Shown here piece after piece: positions 49,015 to 58,349 of a stretch of DNA of 64,000 nucleotides (its first letter is position 1; each line of letters starts with the position of its first letter). The stretch lies in contig NZ_FNGA01000001.1 of NCBI RefSeq assembly GCF_900101105.1, positions 186,001-250,000 of the forward strand, given 5' to 3'. Source of the stretch: Maridesulfovibrio ferrireducens. Its GTDB lineage: Bacteria; Desulfobacterota; Desulfovibrionia; Desulfovibrionales; Desulfovibrionaceae. Position numbers and translations under genes: made by a program. The notes beneath the pieces are model-generated. The model saw only the letters and a program-made list of their open reading frames with translations. It searched no databases and was not told the DNA's origin.

Positions 49015-50034
49015 ATGAAAACCATTAATGTACAGGATGCGATAGGCACAGTTCTCTGCCATGATATAACCCGCATTGTTCCCGGAGATAATAAAGGACC
49101 GGCTTTCCGCAGAGGTCATGTCGTCTGTAAAGATGACATTTCCACCCTTCTGGATATCGGCAAGGAGCACCTTTATGTATTTGATCCCGAAGACGGTTAT
49201 GTGCATGAAGATGACGCGGCTCTGCGCATAGCAAAAGCAGCCGCAGGTCCGGGCATTGAACTCAGCCTTCCCACTGAAGGAAAAATCAACCTCACCGCCG
49301 CATATGACGGACTCATCGATATAGACACCGACACTCTGTTCAAACTGAACTCTGTAAAAGATGTCATCTTCGGCACCATACACAGCAACCAGTTGGTAAA
49401 AAAAGGCCGAGGCCTTGCCGGAACACGGGTTATTCCTCTAGTCGTGCCCGAAGAAATTATTGCTGAAGCAGAACAAATATTACGTGCAAATTCTCCGCTG
49501 ATTCAGGTGCGCCCCCTCAAAACCTGTAAAGTCGGTGTTATTACAACGGGAAGCGAAGTCTTCAACGGACGTATCAAAGATAAATTCGGCCCGGTAGTGA
49601 CCAAGAAATTTGAAGGGTACGGCAGCACAATTATCGGACAAACCTTTGTTTCCGATCAGCAAGAAATGACAGTACAGGCTATCCACGACTTTCTTGAACA
49701 GGGCGCTGATTTCATCGTGCTCACCGGAGGCATGTCAGTTGATCCAGATGACCAGACCCCGTCATCCATCCGCGCCGCCGGAGCTGAAGTTGTAACTTAC
49801 GGAGCTCCGACCTTCCCCGGTGCCATGTTCATGCTCGCCAAAATCGGAGACATCCCCGTAGTAGGGCTGCCCGGTTGCGTCATGTACTATAAAGCAAGCA
49901 TCTTCGACCTGATAATCCCCCGCATTCTGGCAGGAAAAGAAGTGTCCCGCGATGACATCATAGCCCTTGGACACGGCGGATATTGTGAAGGTTGTAAAGA
50001 ATGCCGTTATCCGGTTTGCGGATTCGGGAAATAA
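49015..50034 (+). CDS. MoeA-like molybdopterin-binding protein with cysteine tail
   Basis: 339 residues. The second half has a MoCF/MoeA-type molybdopterin-binding domain (VGVITTGSEVFNG, VLTGGMSVDPDDQTP, VVGLPGCVMYYKA). The C-terminal tail holds C324, C327, C330 and C335 (YCEGCKEC ... C), a C-x2-C-x2-C-x4-C group that could bind a metal or iron-sulfur cluster. The N-terminal region (residues 1-170) lacks the usual full MoeA domain set. It is the last gene before a strong terminator, and its job is probably cofactor insertion for this hydroxylase. Confidence 0.82.
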   Translation: MKTINVQDAIGTVLCHDITRIVPGDNKGPAFRRGHVVCKDDISTLLDIGKEHLYVFDPEDGYVHEDDAALRIAKAAAGPGIELSLPTEGKINLTAAYDGLIDIDTDTLFKLNSVKDVIFGTIHSNQLVKKGRGLAGTRVIPLVVPEEIIAEAEQILRANSPLIQVRPLKTCKVGVITTGSEVFNGRIKDKFGPVVTKKFEGYGSTIIGQTFVSDQQEMTVQAIHDFLEQGADFIVLTGGMSVDPDDQTPSSIRAAGAEVVTYGAPTFPGAMFMLAKIGDIPVVGLPGCVMYYKASIFDLIIPRILAGKEVSRDDIIALGHGGYCEGCKECRYPVCGFGK

Positions 50035-50067
50035 TGATTTTAAAATAACTGCCACTGCAATCACAAC

Positions 50068-50104
50068 AAAAGCTCCAAAGGTGACAATTCCCTTTGGAGC
50101 TTTT
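50068..50104. terminator. Bidirectional terminator
   Basis: AAAAGCTCCAAAGG / CCTTTGGAGCTTTT, a perfect 14-pair stem with a 9-base loop and T runs in both directions. It ends the hydroxylase operon on plus and the ptsI transcript on minus. Confidence 0.95.
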
Positions 50105-50143
50105 ACTAAAAAACTTTTCACTATGATCTGAACAAAATTATTC

Positions 50144-51856
50144 TCAGCCCAGACATTTCTCCAATTTCATTTTGACCTCAGTGGCGGTGGCCAGTCCCAG
50201 CACTTCTTTTGCAATTTCGCGGAGTCTGACGCGGCTGTGTTTTCTTATCGCGTTTTTCACCCTTGGAATATGCACAGGACTCATACTGAGTTCCTCCACT
50301 CCCAACCCCACTAAAAGCAGAGCTGAATTAACATCCCCAGCCATCTGTCCGCAGACGCAGACCGGTTTACCTGCCTCGCGGGCGGCATCGACAGTATACT
50401 TAATGCCAAGAAGAACCGCTGGCGAAAGTTGTTCAAAAAGATCAGCTATGCGCTCATTCTGGCGGTCCACAGCCAGAGTGTACTGAGTCAGATCATTTGT
50501 GCCGATACTGAAAAAATCCGTTTCACGAATAAGGTGCGGTGCCAGAAAAACCGCTGCCGGAGTTTCGATCATCACTCCTAATGGCAGTTCCTTGGCGTGG
50601 GCAATCCCTTCATTCTCCAAAGAACTTTGGGCCTCGGCGAGAAATTTCTTAAACCTGCGGACTTCATCCAGAGATGAAATCATGGGGATGAGAATTCTGA
50701 TATCACCATGCACTCCAGCGCGGAGCAAGGCTCTCAGTTGACTGAGTAGCAGACTAGGACGCTCAAAACATAAGCGTATGCCACGGCAGCCAAGGAAAGG
50801 GTTCTCCTCTTTGGGAAGAGCCAAGTAAGGTAAGCCTTTGTCTCCGCCCACATCCAGCGTGCGAATAACCACTGGCATACCTTTCATGTCGTCAACAACA
50901 GACTTGAAGGCCTGATATTGCATTTCTTCATCAGGGGCTTCGCTGGTTTCCATGAATAGAAACTCAACCCTATATAAGCCTACGCCCTCGGCCCCTTTGC
51001 TTAGGGCTGGCCCGCTATCTGCGGGCGAACCGATATTAGCAACCAGCTTAATCATTACTCCGTCACTGGTCTGGGCGGGCAGATCACGCAACTCTTCCAG
51101 CAACGTACGTTCCTGTATATATTGCTCGCGCCAGTACTCAACCAGCTCAAGCTGAGACGGGGTGGGATTTACAATAATCCGATTCTGCTCAGCATCCAGC
51201 ACGACCATATCACCATTCTGGATTGCAGTGGTGGCCCCTTCAGCTCCGACGATAGCCGGAATTTCCATAGAACCCGCCATAATCGCAGTATGCGAGGTGC
51301 GGCTCCCACGTTCAGTGATAATCCCTTTGACCTTGGAACTGTCCAGCACCGCAGTCTGTGACGGAGTAAGCTCCTCAGCCACGAGAATGATCTCACGGTC
51401 AAAAGTATCAAGACTTTGCGGAACAATACCCAGACAATTAGACACAAGCCTTTGTCCTAAATCTCGCATATCCACGCCACGGGCTCTGAGATACTCGTCC
51501 TCCAGTTCTTCCATGGCAGAAGCATGTTCATTAATGACTTCCTCTACTGCCGCCGGAGCCGGAAAATGCTGTTCACGAATCTTTTCAATCACTGCTTCGG
51601 ATAATTCTTCATCCTCCACCAGCATAAGGTGGCCCTCAAATATTGCAGCCTTATCATCACCCATTTTTTTACGCACATGAGCTTCGATCAAGGTCAGCTG
51701 TTTAACGGATTCAACTACCGCATTCTTGAACTTATCAATTTCTCTTTCAATAAATTCAAATGCGACAGGAGAACTATCAAAACTGACCGGTTCACTGCTC
51801 AGCACAAATGCCTGAGCAAGAGCCACTCCCGGCGATACAGATATTCCACTAACCAT
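50144..51856 (-). CDS. ptsI: PTS enzyme I
   Basis: 570 residues. Active-site H189 in RGSRTSHTAIMAG is at the same number as in E. coli; the PEP-binding barrel shows FFSIGTNDLTQY and CGQMAGD (CGEMAGD in most homologues). It transfers phosphate from PEP to HPr. Starts with ATG preceded by GCGGAGGT. It follows ptsH and nagE on the same strand, so this GlcNAc PTS has its own general components. Confidence 0.93.
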   Translation of the reverse strand: MVSGISVSPGVALAQAFVLSSEPVSFDSSPVAFEFIEREIDKFKNAVVESVKQLTLIEAHVRKKMGDDKAAIFEGHLMLVEDEELSEAVIEKIREQHFPAPAAVEEVINEHASAMEELEDEYLRARGVDMRDLGQRLVSNCLGIVPQSLDTFDREIILVAEELTPSQTAVLDSSKVKGIITERGSRTSHTAIMAGSMEIPAIVGAEGATTAIQNGDMVVLDAEQNRIIVNPTPSQLELVEYWREQYIQERTLLEELRDLPAQTSDGVMIKLVANIGSPADSGPALSKGAEGVGLYRVEFLFMETSEAPDEEMQYQAFKSVVDDMKGMPVVIRTLDVGGDKGLPYLALPKEENPFLGCRGIRLCFERPSLLLSQLRALLRAGVHGDIRILIPMISSLDEVRRFKKFLAEAQSSLENEGIAHAKELPLGVMIETPAAVFLAPHLIRETDFFSIGTNDLTQYTLAVDRQNERIADLFEQLSPAVLLGIKYTVDAAREAGKPVCVCGQMAGDVNSALLLVGLGVEELSMSPVHIPRVKNAIRKHSRVRLREIAKEVLGLATATEVKMKLEKCLG

Positions 51857-51900
51857 TGCAATACCTCCGCGTCCTGATTTCAGATCATGGCTTTAGGTGG

Positions 51901-52158
51901 TTATTTCAAAGACACTAAAAAATCTGAAAGAGTTTCAACAGCGTTCTGCTCATCACTACCCACCGCTTCAATAAGCACATTCGCGCCCTTAACAAGCTCC
52001 AGCAATTGCAGTTTAAAAAGACTTTTGGCGTTGGCAGACTTACCAGCCACGCTCACTTTAATATCAGATTCAAAACCCTTGGCCATTTTGACGAATTCTG
52101 CCGCAGGTCTGACATGCAAACCATCTTCGGCCTGAAGTGTGATTGTTTTATTAGACAT
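51901..52158 (-). CDS. ptsH: HPr phosphocarrier protein
   Basis: 85 residues. Phospho-acceptor H15 (GLHVRPA) and Ser46 (AKSLFKL) both keep canonical positions; Ser46 is the HPr kinase target in Gram-positive and some proteobacterial systems. No HPr kinase gene lies in the window. It carries phosphate from enzyme I to the EIIA part of nagE. Confidence 0.93.
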   Translation of the reverse strand: MSNKTITLQAEDGLHVRPAAEFVKMAKGFESDIKVSVAGKSANAKSLFKLQLLELVKGANVLIEAVGSDEQNAVETLSDFLVSLK

Positions 52159-52169
52159 AATATTACGCT

Positions 52170-54029
52170 CTATTTTTTCTTGATAAACAGAATGGGATCG
52201 CCGACAGCGACCTTGCCGCTAACCTTGGTCATCTCCCCGAACTCGTCCATATTGCTTATGACTACAGGGGTAATTACAGACTTAGCTTTTTCGGAAAGAA
52301 GCTCCAGATCAAAACGGATAACCGGATCGCCCTTTTTGACGGTTGCCCCTTGTTCAGCCACCCGGGTAAATCCTTCTCCCTTGAGATCTACGGTATCTAA
52401 ACCAAAATGAACAAACAACTCGATTCCGTCATCGGTGAGCATACTGAAAGCATGATTGGTCGTGTAGATCTTTTCTATTGTTCCATCAGCCGGAGCAAAC
52501 ATAGTGTCACCGCTCGGAATGATCGACACACCGTCTCCCACTATTTTTTCAGCAAAAACAGGATCAGGAGTCTCTTCAATAGGAATGACCTCTCCTTCAA
52601 CAGGAGAAAAAATCTTAAAAGCTTGAGATTCCAGAAGTTCGGTTTCTTCTCTTTTCATGCCGCCCATGGCGATAGCCACCAGCTCTGCCTGCGTTCCGAG
52701 AATAACCTGAACGCCCTTCTTGCCGACACGGACAATACCTTTGGCTCCGCAACGCTTTAAACCTTCATCATTAATGATAGAAGGATCATTCACTTCAAGG
52801 CGAAGTCTGGTAATACAGGAATCAATGGAAACAACATTGGAAAGACCACCCAATTCCCTGATGCATGACTGGGCAAGGGTTAATGTCTCCTTATCCGAAA
52901 GATCCACAAGAGCAGTGCTTGCGTCGTCTTCTCTACCGGGAGTCTTAAGATCGAACAGCTTGATAGCGAAAACAAACAAGAAATAATAAACAAAGAAAAA
53001 GATTACTCCAAGCCCTAACCCGAACAAAGGATTCGTGGCGAGCCCGTAATTCAACACATAATCAATGGCACCTGCTGAAAACCCGAACCCGAGTTTGATG
53101 TCGAACAATGTACACAAGGCAAGAGAAACCCCGGTCAACACTGCATGGAGAGCATAGAGAACCGGAGCAATGAACATAAACATATATTCGATTGGTTCCG
53201 TAACTCCGGTGAGAAATGCAGTGAAGGCAACGGAAAACAGTATCCCTGCAACTTGCGCCCGATGTTCAGTTCTGGCTGTTTTGTACATTGCAAGGGCAAT
53301 GGCGGGCAGACCGAACATCATTATCGGGAAAAATCCAGCCATAAATCCGCCTGCGCTGGGATCTCCTGCAAAGAATCTGTGCAGGTCACCATGCACAACC
53401 TGACCGGCGGCATTGGTGAAATCTCCGAACTGAAACCACACGATATTGTTCATGATATGATGCAATCCAGTAGGAATTAACAGTCGGTTCAGGGTTCCGT
53501 ATACAAAGGTTCCGATAGGACCGGACCCGATAACCCAGTTAGCGACAGCGTCAATTCCGGCTTGAAACGGCGGCCATGCAAAATTGAAAAAATAGGCCAG
53601 AATCAGAGCACAACCAGAGGTGGCAATCGGCACAAACCTTCGGCCTCCAAAAAAAGCAAGCCATTCAACAAGTTTGATTTGATAAAAGCGGTTATACAGC
53701 GTCCCGGCTACCAGCCCCATAATTATACCGGACAGAACCCCCATGTTCACATCTTTGTTCAGACTGCCTATCGCCGCAGTAAAAACAAGATAGCCTATCG
53801 CCCCGGCAAGAGCTGCTGCTCCGGCATTGTCTTTGGAAAGTCCCACCGCAACACCGATTGCGAAAATCAGCGGCAGATTAGAAAAAATTGCATCTCCGGC
53901 TTTAAAAATAAATGGGATATCAAGCAGATCCCCCGCTCCAAGGCGTAGCATCAAAGCTGCAACCGGCAAAACAGCGATGGGCAACATCAATGAACGGCCC
54001 AGCTTCTGCAATCCTTCCAAAATCCTCAT
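52170..54029 (-). CDS. nagE: GlcNAc-specific PTS EIICBA
   Basis: About 619 residues from ATG 54029, chosen over an upstream start because AGGAG is spaced correctly before it. EIIC (residues 1-360) has ten or so membrane helices and GLHHIMNNIVWF; EIIB holds C405 (DSCITRLRLEV); EIIA holds H541 (VHFGLDTV). The order C-B-A matches NagE. It imports and phosphorylates N-acetylglucosamine. The divergent nagB-nagA pair supports the substrate assignment. Confidence 0.92.
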   Translation of the reverse strand: MRILEGLQKLGRSLMLPIAVLPVAALMLRLGAGDLLDIPFIFKAGDAIFSNLPLIFAIGVAVGLSKDNAGAAALAGAIGYLVFTAAIGSLNKDVNMGVLSGIIMGLVAGTLYNRFYQIKLVEWLAFFGGRRFVPIATSGCALILAYFFNFAWPPFQAGIDAVANWVIGSGPIGTFVYGTLNRLLIPTGLHHIMNNIVWFQFGDFTNAAGQVVHGDLHRFFAGDPSAGGFMAGFFPIMMFGLPAIALAMYKTARTEHRAQVAGILFSVAFTAFLTGVTEPIEYMFMFIAPVLYALHAVLTGVSLALCTLFDIKLGFGFSAGAIDYVLNYGLATNPLFGLGLGVIFFFVYYFLFVFAIKLFDLKTPGREDDASTALVDLSDKETLTLAQSCIRELGGLSNVVSIDSCITRLRLEVNDPSIINDEGLKRCGAKGIVRVGKKGVQVILGTQAELVAIAMGGMKREETELLESQAFKIFSPVEGEVIPIEETPDPVFAEKIVGDGVSIIPSGDTMFAPADGTIEKIYTTNHAFSMLTDDGIELFVHFGLDTVDLKGEGFTRVAEQGATVKKGDPVIRFDLELLSEKAKSVITPVVISNMDEFGEMTKVSGKVAVGDPILFIKKK

Positions 54030-54287
54030 AATTATTCTCCTGACCTTTTTTACTTTTACCGGACACAAACCTCAAAGAAATGGACCCCGCCACCCCAAAC
54101 AATCTATGATATGAATTGCTACTTACATAAAAACAGCACAACATTAAAAATAGTTCAACAAAAAAAAGAAGTTATACCTTTACGCATAGCTCAATATGAC
54201 TAAAATAAGTCCGCTAGGTTGTACAATTTACAGTATAAGTAATAGTCTCAAACTGAAAATGGGTTTTGAAGTTGCAAGGAGAAAAGT

Positions 54288-55085
54288 ATGAGACTGATTC
54301 CAGTTCAGAAAAACCCCGGTTGGTGGGCTGCTCGTTACATTGCAAGGAAAATAAAGAAATTTAATCCTCATAAAAATAACCCCTTCGTTCTCGGACTGCC
54401 GACCGGAGGAACCCCCATGAGTATGTATAAGGAATTGATCAACCTGCATAACGGAGGCGAGATCAGTTTCAAAAACGTCATCACCTTCAATATGGATGAA
54501 TACGTAGGACTGCCCGAAAATCACAGCCGGAGCTATCGGCGATATATGTTTGAAAACTTCTTCAACCACGTGGACATACGACCGAGCAATATCAATATGC
54601 TGAACGGCGGAGCCGATGATCTGGATACGGAATGTGAAGAATATGAAGAAAAAATCAAAGCGTGCGGAGGAATACAAATTTTTGTCGGCGGAGTTGGCAC
54701 TGACGGACACATCGCCTTCAACGAACCAGCCTCTTCTCTTTCATCACGCACACGCATCAAGACCCTGACCATTGAAACTCGTCAGGCAAATTCACGATTC
54801 TTCGACAACAACATTGAAGAAGTCCCGCGATACGCCCTGACCGTGGGCATTGGAACTCTACTTGATTCAAAAGAAGTCATCATTCTGGCTTCCGGCCTGA
54901 ACAAAGCTTTGGCTGTCTATTACGCAGTTGAAAACGGGGTTAACCACCTTTGGACCGTTTCAGCCCTCCAGCTTCACCGCAAGGGAATTATTGTCTGTGA
55001 CGACGAAGCCACCATGGAACTCAAAGTAAAAACACTCAGATACTTTCAACAGATTGAGTCTGAAAACCTGCTAGACCCCAAATAG
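54288..55085 (+). CDS. nagB: Glucosamine-6-phosphate deaminase
   Basis: 265 residues. Motifs: [24 protein letters not shown] (general acid/base Asp70) and [13 protein letters not shown] (H141, E146). It converts glucosamine-6-phosphate to fructose-6-phosphate and ammonia, feeding glycolysis. It starts with ATG preceded by CAAGGAG. The 258-base divergent spacer before it contains TTGTACAA (54219-54226), a possible but weak operator. Confidence 0.93.
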   Translation: MRLIPVQKNPGWWAARYIARKIKKFNPHKNNPFVLGLPTGGTPMSMYKELINLHNGGEISFKNVITFNMDEYVGLPENHSRSYRRYMFENFFNHVDIRPSNINMLNGGADDLDTECEEYEEKIKACGGIQIFVGGVGTDGHIAFNEPASSLSSRTRIKTLTIETRQANSRFFDNNIEEVPRYALTVGIGTLLDSKEVIILASGLNKALAVYYAVENGVNHLWTVSALQLHRKGIIVCDDEATMELKVKTLRYFQQIESENLLDPK

Positions 55086-55093
55086 GCAAGGCC

Positions 55094-56230
55094 ATGTACG
55101 CACTTACCAACTGCACTATTTTCACCGGACTGAAAATTCTGAAAGACTCGGCAGTCATAATTGACAACAAACACATCCTTAATGTGGTGAATAAAAATTC
55201 AATCCCGACGCGGGCTGAGATCATTGACCTGAATAACGCCATACTCGCACCGGGTTTCATTGATCTGCAACTTAACGGATGCGGCGGGCGTTTTTTTAAT
55301 GATGACATTTCAGAGGAGACTCTGGACATTATGACCGAAGCGATTCTGCCGACGGGGTGCACTTCATTCCTGCCGACTCTGGTAAGCGGACCGGAAAAAG
55401 ACATCGTAAAAGCACTAGAAATCGTGCGTAAATATCGGGAAAAGAATGGCGAAACTGTTCTCGGCTTGCATCTGGAAGGCCCCTATCTCAGCCAAAAACG
55501 CAGAGGGATACACAATCCGGAAATGATCAGCCGACCGAACGACAAAATGATTTCTCTTATTGCTAAATATGGCCCGGAAGTGACCAGAATATGCACCATG
55601 GCTCCTGAAAAAGTAGAACTGAGACATGTTGAACAGCTTGAAAATGCCGGAATAAGAGTTTCCGCCGGACACAGTGCCGCAAGTTGCCCGCAAGCCCGTA
55701 AAATGTTCAAGGCCGGAATAAGTATGGCTACTCATCTTTTCAACGGCATGGAACCGTTGCAGGGACGGGAACCAAGCCTCGTAGGGGCGATATACCTTGA
55801 AAAGCCATGGACCGGAATTATCGCCGACGGTGTGCATGTCTCTTGGGACAACATAGAACTGGCAAAAAATATTCTGCAAAACAAACTTTTTTGCATTACT
55901 GACGCAACTTCAGCGGTGGGAACGGATATCACAGAATTCGTTCTGGGCAATCAGACTGTTTATGTGAAAGACGGCAAGTGTTCCGCCGCTGACGGCACCA
56001 TCGGAGGCTCAATGCTGACCATGGATAAAGCTGTGTTTAACTGCGTCAATCACGTAGGAATAGAGCTTGCCGAAACACTTAAAATGACCTCGTTATACCC
56101 GGCCAGAGCTATCGGAATTGATTCGGAATATGGAATGATAGCCCCAAACTACCACGCTGATCTGGTTGTTCTGGACCATGAAAGTCTTAAAGTCCGTTCG
56201 GTAGTGAAAGGTGGAAAACTACAACTTTGA
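55094..56230 (+). CDS. nagA: N-acetylglucosamine-6-phosphate deacetylase
   Basis: 378 residues of the amidohydrolase fold. Metal-site residues: Q59 and N61 (DLQLNGCGG) as in the E. coli enzyme, HLEGPYLS, GHSAA, ATHLFNGM and ITDAT. It removes acetate from GlcNAc-6-phosphate produced by nagE, giving the substrate of nagB. It starts eight bases after the nagB stop. Confidence 0.93.
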   Translation: MYALTNCTIFTGLKILKDSAVIIDNKHILNVVNKNSIPTRAEIIDLNNAILAPGFIDLQLNGCGGRFFNDDISEETLDIMTEAILPTGCTSFLPTLVSGPEKDIVKALEIVRKYREKNGETVLGLHLEGPYLSQKRRGIHNPEMISRPNDKMISLIAKYGPEVTRICTMAPEKVELRHVEQLENAGIRVSAGHSAASCPQARKMFKAGISMATHLFNGMEPLQGREPSLVGAIYLEKPWTGIIADGVHVSWDNIELAKNILQNKLFCITDATSAVGTDITEFVLGNQTVYVKDGKCSAADGTIGGSMLTMDKAVFNCVNHVGIELAETLKMTSLYPARAIGIDSEYGMIAPNYHADLVVLDHESLKVRSVVKGGKLQL

Positions 56231-56320
56231 CAAGATTGAATTATTTTGCAACAAATTCATTAACAACTACTAGCAGTTCAAATCCGATCAGATTTCAACA
56301 ACATAGCTCAGTCGGAATAA

Positions 56321-58294
56321 ATGCCCAACACGAAGTTCACCCGTCTATTTTTATTAGCAGCTTTTTTATTTTTGTTACTGCTCAGCGGGTGTGTTCAAAC
56401 AACCGACAACAACCACTTTAAGGCTGTAAAAGGCTACCTTGACCTTTCCGGCTGGGACTTTAACACACAAGGCCCGGCTCCGCTGGATGGCGAATGGGAA
56501 TTTTATCAACACTCTGCCGCACTCCCCCGTAATCCTGAAAAAATATTACTAAACGAAAAAAAAGATTTCTTCCCCCTCCCCTCAATCTGGAAAGGAAAAA
56601 CAGCTCAAGGTATTCCCCTGACGAAACAAGGACAGGGAACATATCGCCTGAAAGTAAAGTTTGAACCCAATTTTGAAGTAAATTCATTATATATTTCCGG
56701 CGTACTTTCTGTGTGCCGCGTCTGGGTAAACGGGAACGAAATTGCCTCCTCGGGTACTATTGGCAAAAACAAACAATCCGAAATTCCACGCAAGCACTTC
56801 CTCTCCCCGATTTTCCCCTCCGCAAACGGATATGCTGATATTGTTCTGGAGGTTTCCAACTTTCACAATGAAGAGGGAGGGATCAATTCCTGCATACTCC
56901 TCGGCAGTAACGAACAAATTCAGGATGTTCTTAGTTACCGCCGAATTTCTGGAGCCATTCTCAGCGGAGTACTTTTCATCATGGGGCTCTACCATCTTAT
57001 CATCTTTCTGGTAAGACGATCCAACAAAGAAAACTTATACTTTGGCCTTTTTTGCCTTGTCTGGTGCATCACAACAATTTTCAATCCTCCATCCGCTTTT
57101 CTAGTAACCAAATTTATAACAATGGACTGGAGTTGGTACATAAAAGCATGTCTTTTACCTCCTGGTATTGCGATCCCTTTACTGCTTATATTTTATCATT
57201 CACTTTTTCCTAAAAAATATGGAAAAATTATCAATTGGACATATAGCGCATTGGGAGGATTATACATTATGTATATTCTCGTCGCACCTCCAATTGCTTA
57301 TTCTGCTGTAGCTGTTTCATACTTCATCATCAGCAGAACCGCTTACCTCTATCTTTTCACAACATTCTTAGTAGACCTGTTCCGGGGTAAAAAAGGAGTT
57401 ATATTTTTAGCTCCCGGCTATGTGGCTTTGGCATATTCTGAATTAGATGAAATTCTTTTTGACCTTAACATCATCAGTTCAGCGGAATTCGGCCTTTACG
57501 GAGCATTTATTTTCATCATTTCGTATTCAATATTTATGTCGGTACGTTTTGCAGAGGCTTTATCCAGAGTTGAAAAAATTTCCGGAGAATTGGAAGCGCA
57601 AAAAAAGACCGAACAAAGCCATAAACTTATACAGATACGGCTTTCGAAAATGCTGGATTCAGTTGATGACGCAATATTGGCAGTAAATCGTAAATACGAA
57701 ATAAATTTCAGTAACCGCGCTTTTACAAACCTCACGGGCTATCACACCGAAAATCTTCTGGGACAGCAATTAACAAGCATACTTAGCAAACCGGACTGCG
57801 CAACAGTTACGGATTTTATGCGAAAAATCCCACAACTGCATGCCACGGCTGAGAGCAACATCAAACAGGATAATTTTCAAATAACCACTGCCGGCGGGAG
57901 CATCCTGAACACCTCTGCTCTTGTAACTCTGCTGGATGTTGAAGATGAGCTTATCTATACGCTGGTGCTACGCCCGGAAGAAAAACCACTCGACAAGCGA
58001 CAATTTGCTGTGTGGATAATGAAAAAGACTCTCAAAGACTGGGAATCAGCAACAAAATTTAGCAAAGCAGACCTAGCCTTCCGATCAGGCTTATGGAACG
58101 TTTACATGGAAAAAGACGGTTACGCTCGTACTCAGACTCTGGATAGGTATTTAAGTGAAGAGACTCTTCCAAGTCGTCCAAGGTGGAAGAATGTTTATGC
58201 GACAGTTGAGTTTGTTCTTGCCAATAGTCAGCTTTCGGAGGATTCATCCTCAGAGTTACAAAAAGCTCTTGCGCGGTTAAAAAAGATGTCATGA
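56321..58294 (+). CDS. 7TMR-DISM-type sensor with PAS and unrecognised output domain
   Basis: 657 residues. Lipobox LLSGC near residue 25 follows a hydrophobic helix, so the N-terminus is probably lipidated. A jelly-roll DISMED2-like domain (about 45-200: DGEWEFYQ, SLYISGVLSVCRVWVNG) precedes seven membrane helices (about 210-415) and a PAS domain (about 440-555: LDSVDDAILAVNRKYEIN). The last 100 residues (RQFAVWIMKKTLKDWES to KALARLKK) are neither a kinase nor a GGDEF and match nothing I recognise. It would sense a carbohydrate-like ligand outside the cell and signal inside. Confidence 0.75.
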   Translation: MPNTKFTRLFLLAAFLFLLLLSGCVQTTDNNHFKAVKGYLDLSGWDFNTQGPAPLDGEWEFYQHSAALPRNPEKILLNEKKDFFPLPSIWKGKTAQGIPLTKQGQGTYRLKVKFEPNFEVNSLYISGVLSVCRVWVNGNEIASSGTIGKNKQSEIPRKHFLSPIFPSANGYADIVLEVSNFHNEEGGINSCILLGSNEQIQDVLSYRRISGAILSGVLFIMGLYHLIIFLVRRSNKENLYFGLFCLVWCITTIFNPPSAFLVTKFITMDWSWYIKACLLPPGIAIPLLLIFYHSLFPKKYGKIINWTYSALGGLYIMYILVAPPIAYSAVAVSYFIISRTAYLYLFTTFLVDLFRGKKGVIFLAPGYVALAYSELDEILFDLNIISSAEFGLYGAFIFIISYSIFMSVRFAEALSRVEKISGELEAQKKTEQSHKLIQIRLSKMLDSVDDAILAVNRKYEINFSNRAFTNLTGYHTENLLGQQLTSILSKPDCATVTDFMRKIPQLHATAESNIKQDNFQITTAGGSILNTSALVTLLDVEDELIYTLVLRPEEKPLDKRQFAVWIMKKTLKDWESATKFSKADLAFRSGLWNVYMEKDGYARTQTLDRYLSEETLPSRPRWKNVYATVEFVLANSQLSEDSSSELQKALARLKKMS

Positions 58295-58324
58295 TCAAAT
58301 ATAAAATATGACCATGACATCTTT
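58282..58324 (-). terminator. Terminator between convergent genes
   Basis: AAAGATGTCATG / CATGACATCTTT, a perfect twelve-pair stem with a 19-base loop, followed on minus by TTTTTTAACC. The left arm overlaps the stop codon of the sensor gene. On the plus strand a T run follows about 12 bases later, so it could serve both genes. Confidence 0.85.
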
Positions 58325-58349
58325 GGAATAGATATTTTTTTAGTGATAT

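Noticed and set aside
54219-54226. TTGTACAA as nag operator
   Set aside because: Too short, seen once, and no regulator gene is adjacent; kept only as a remark under nagB.
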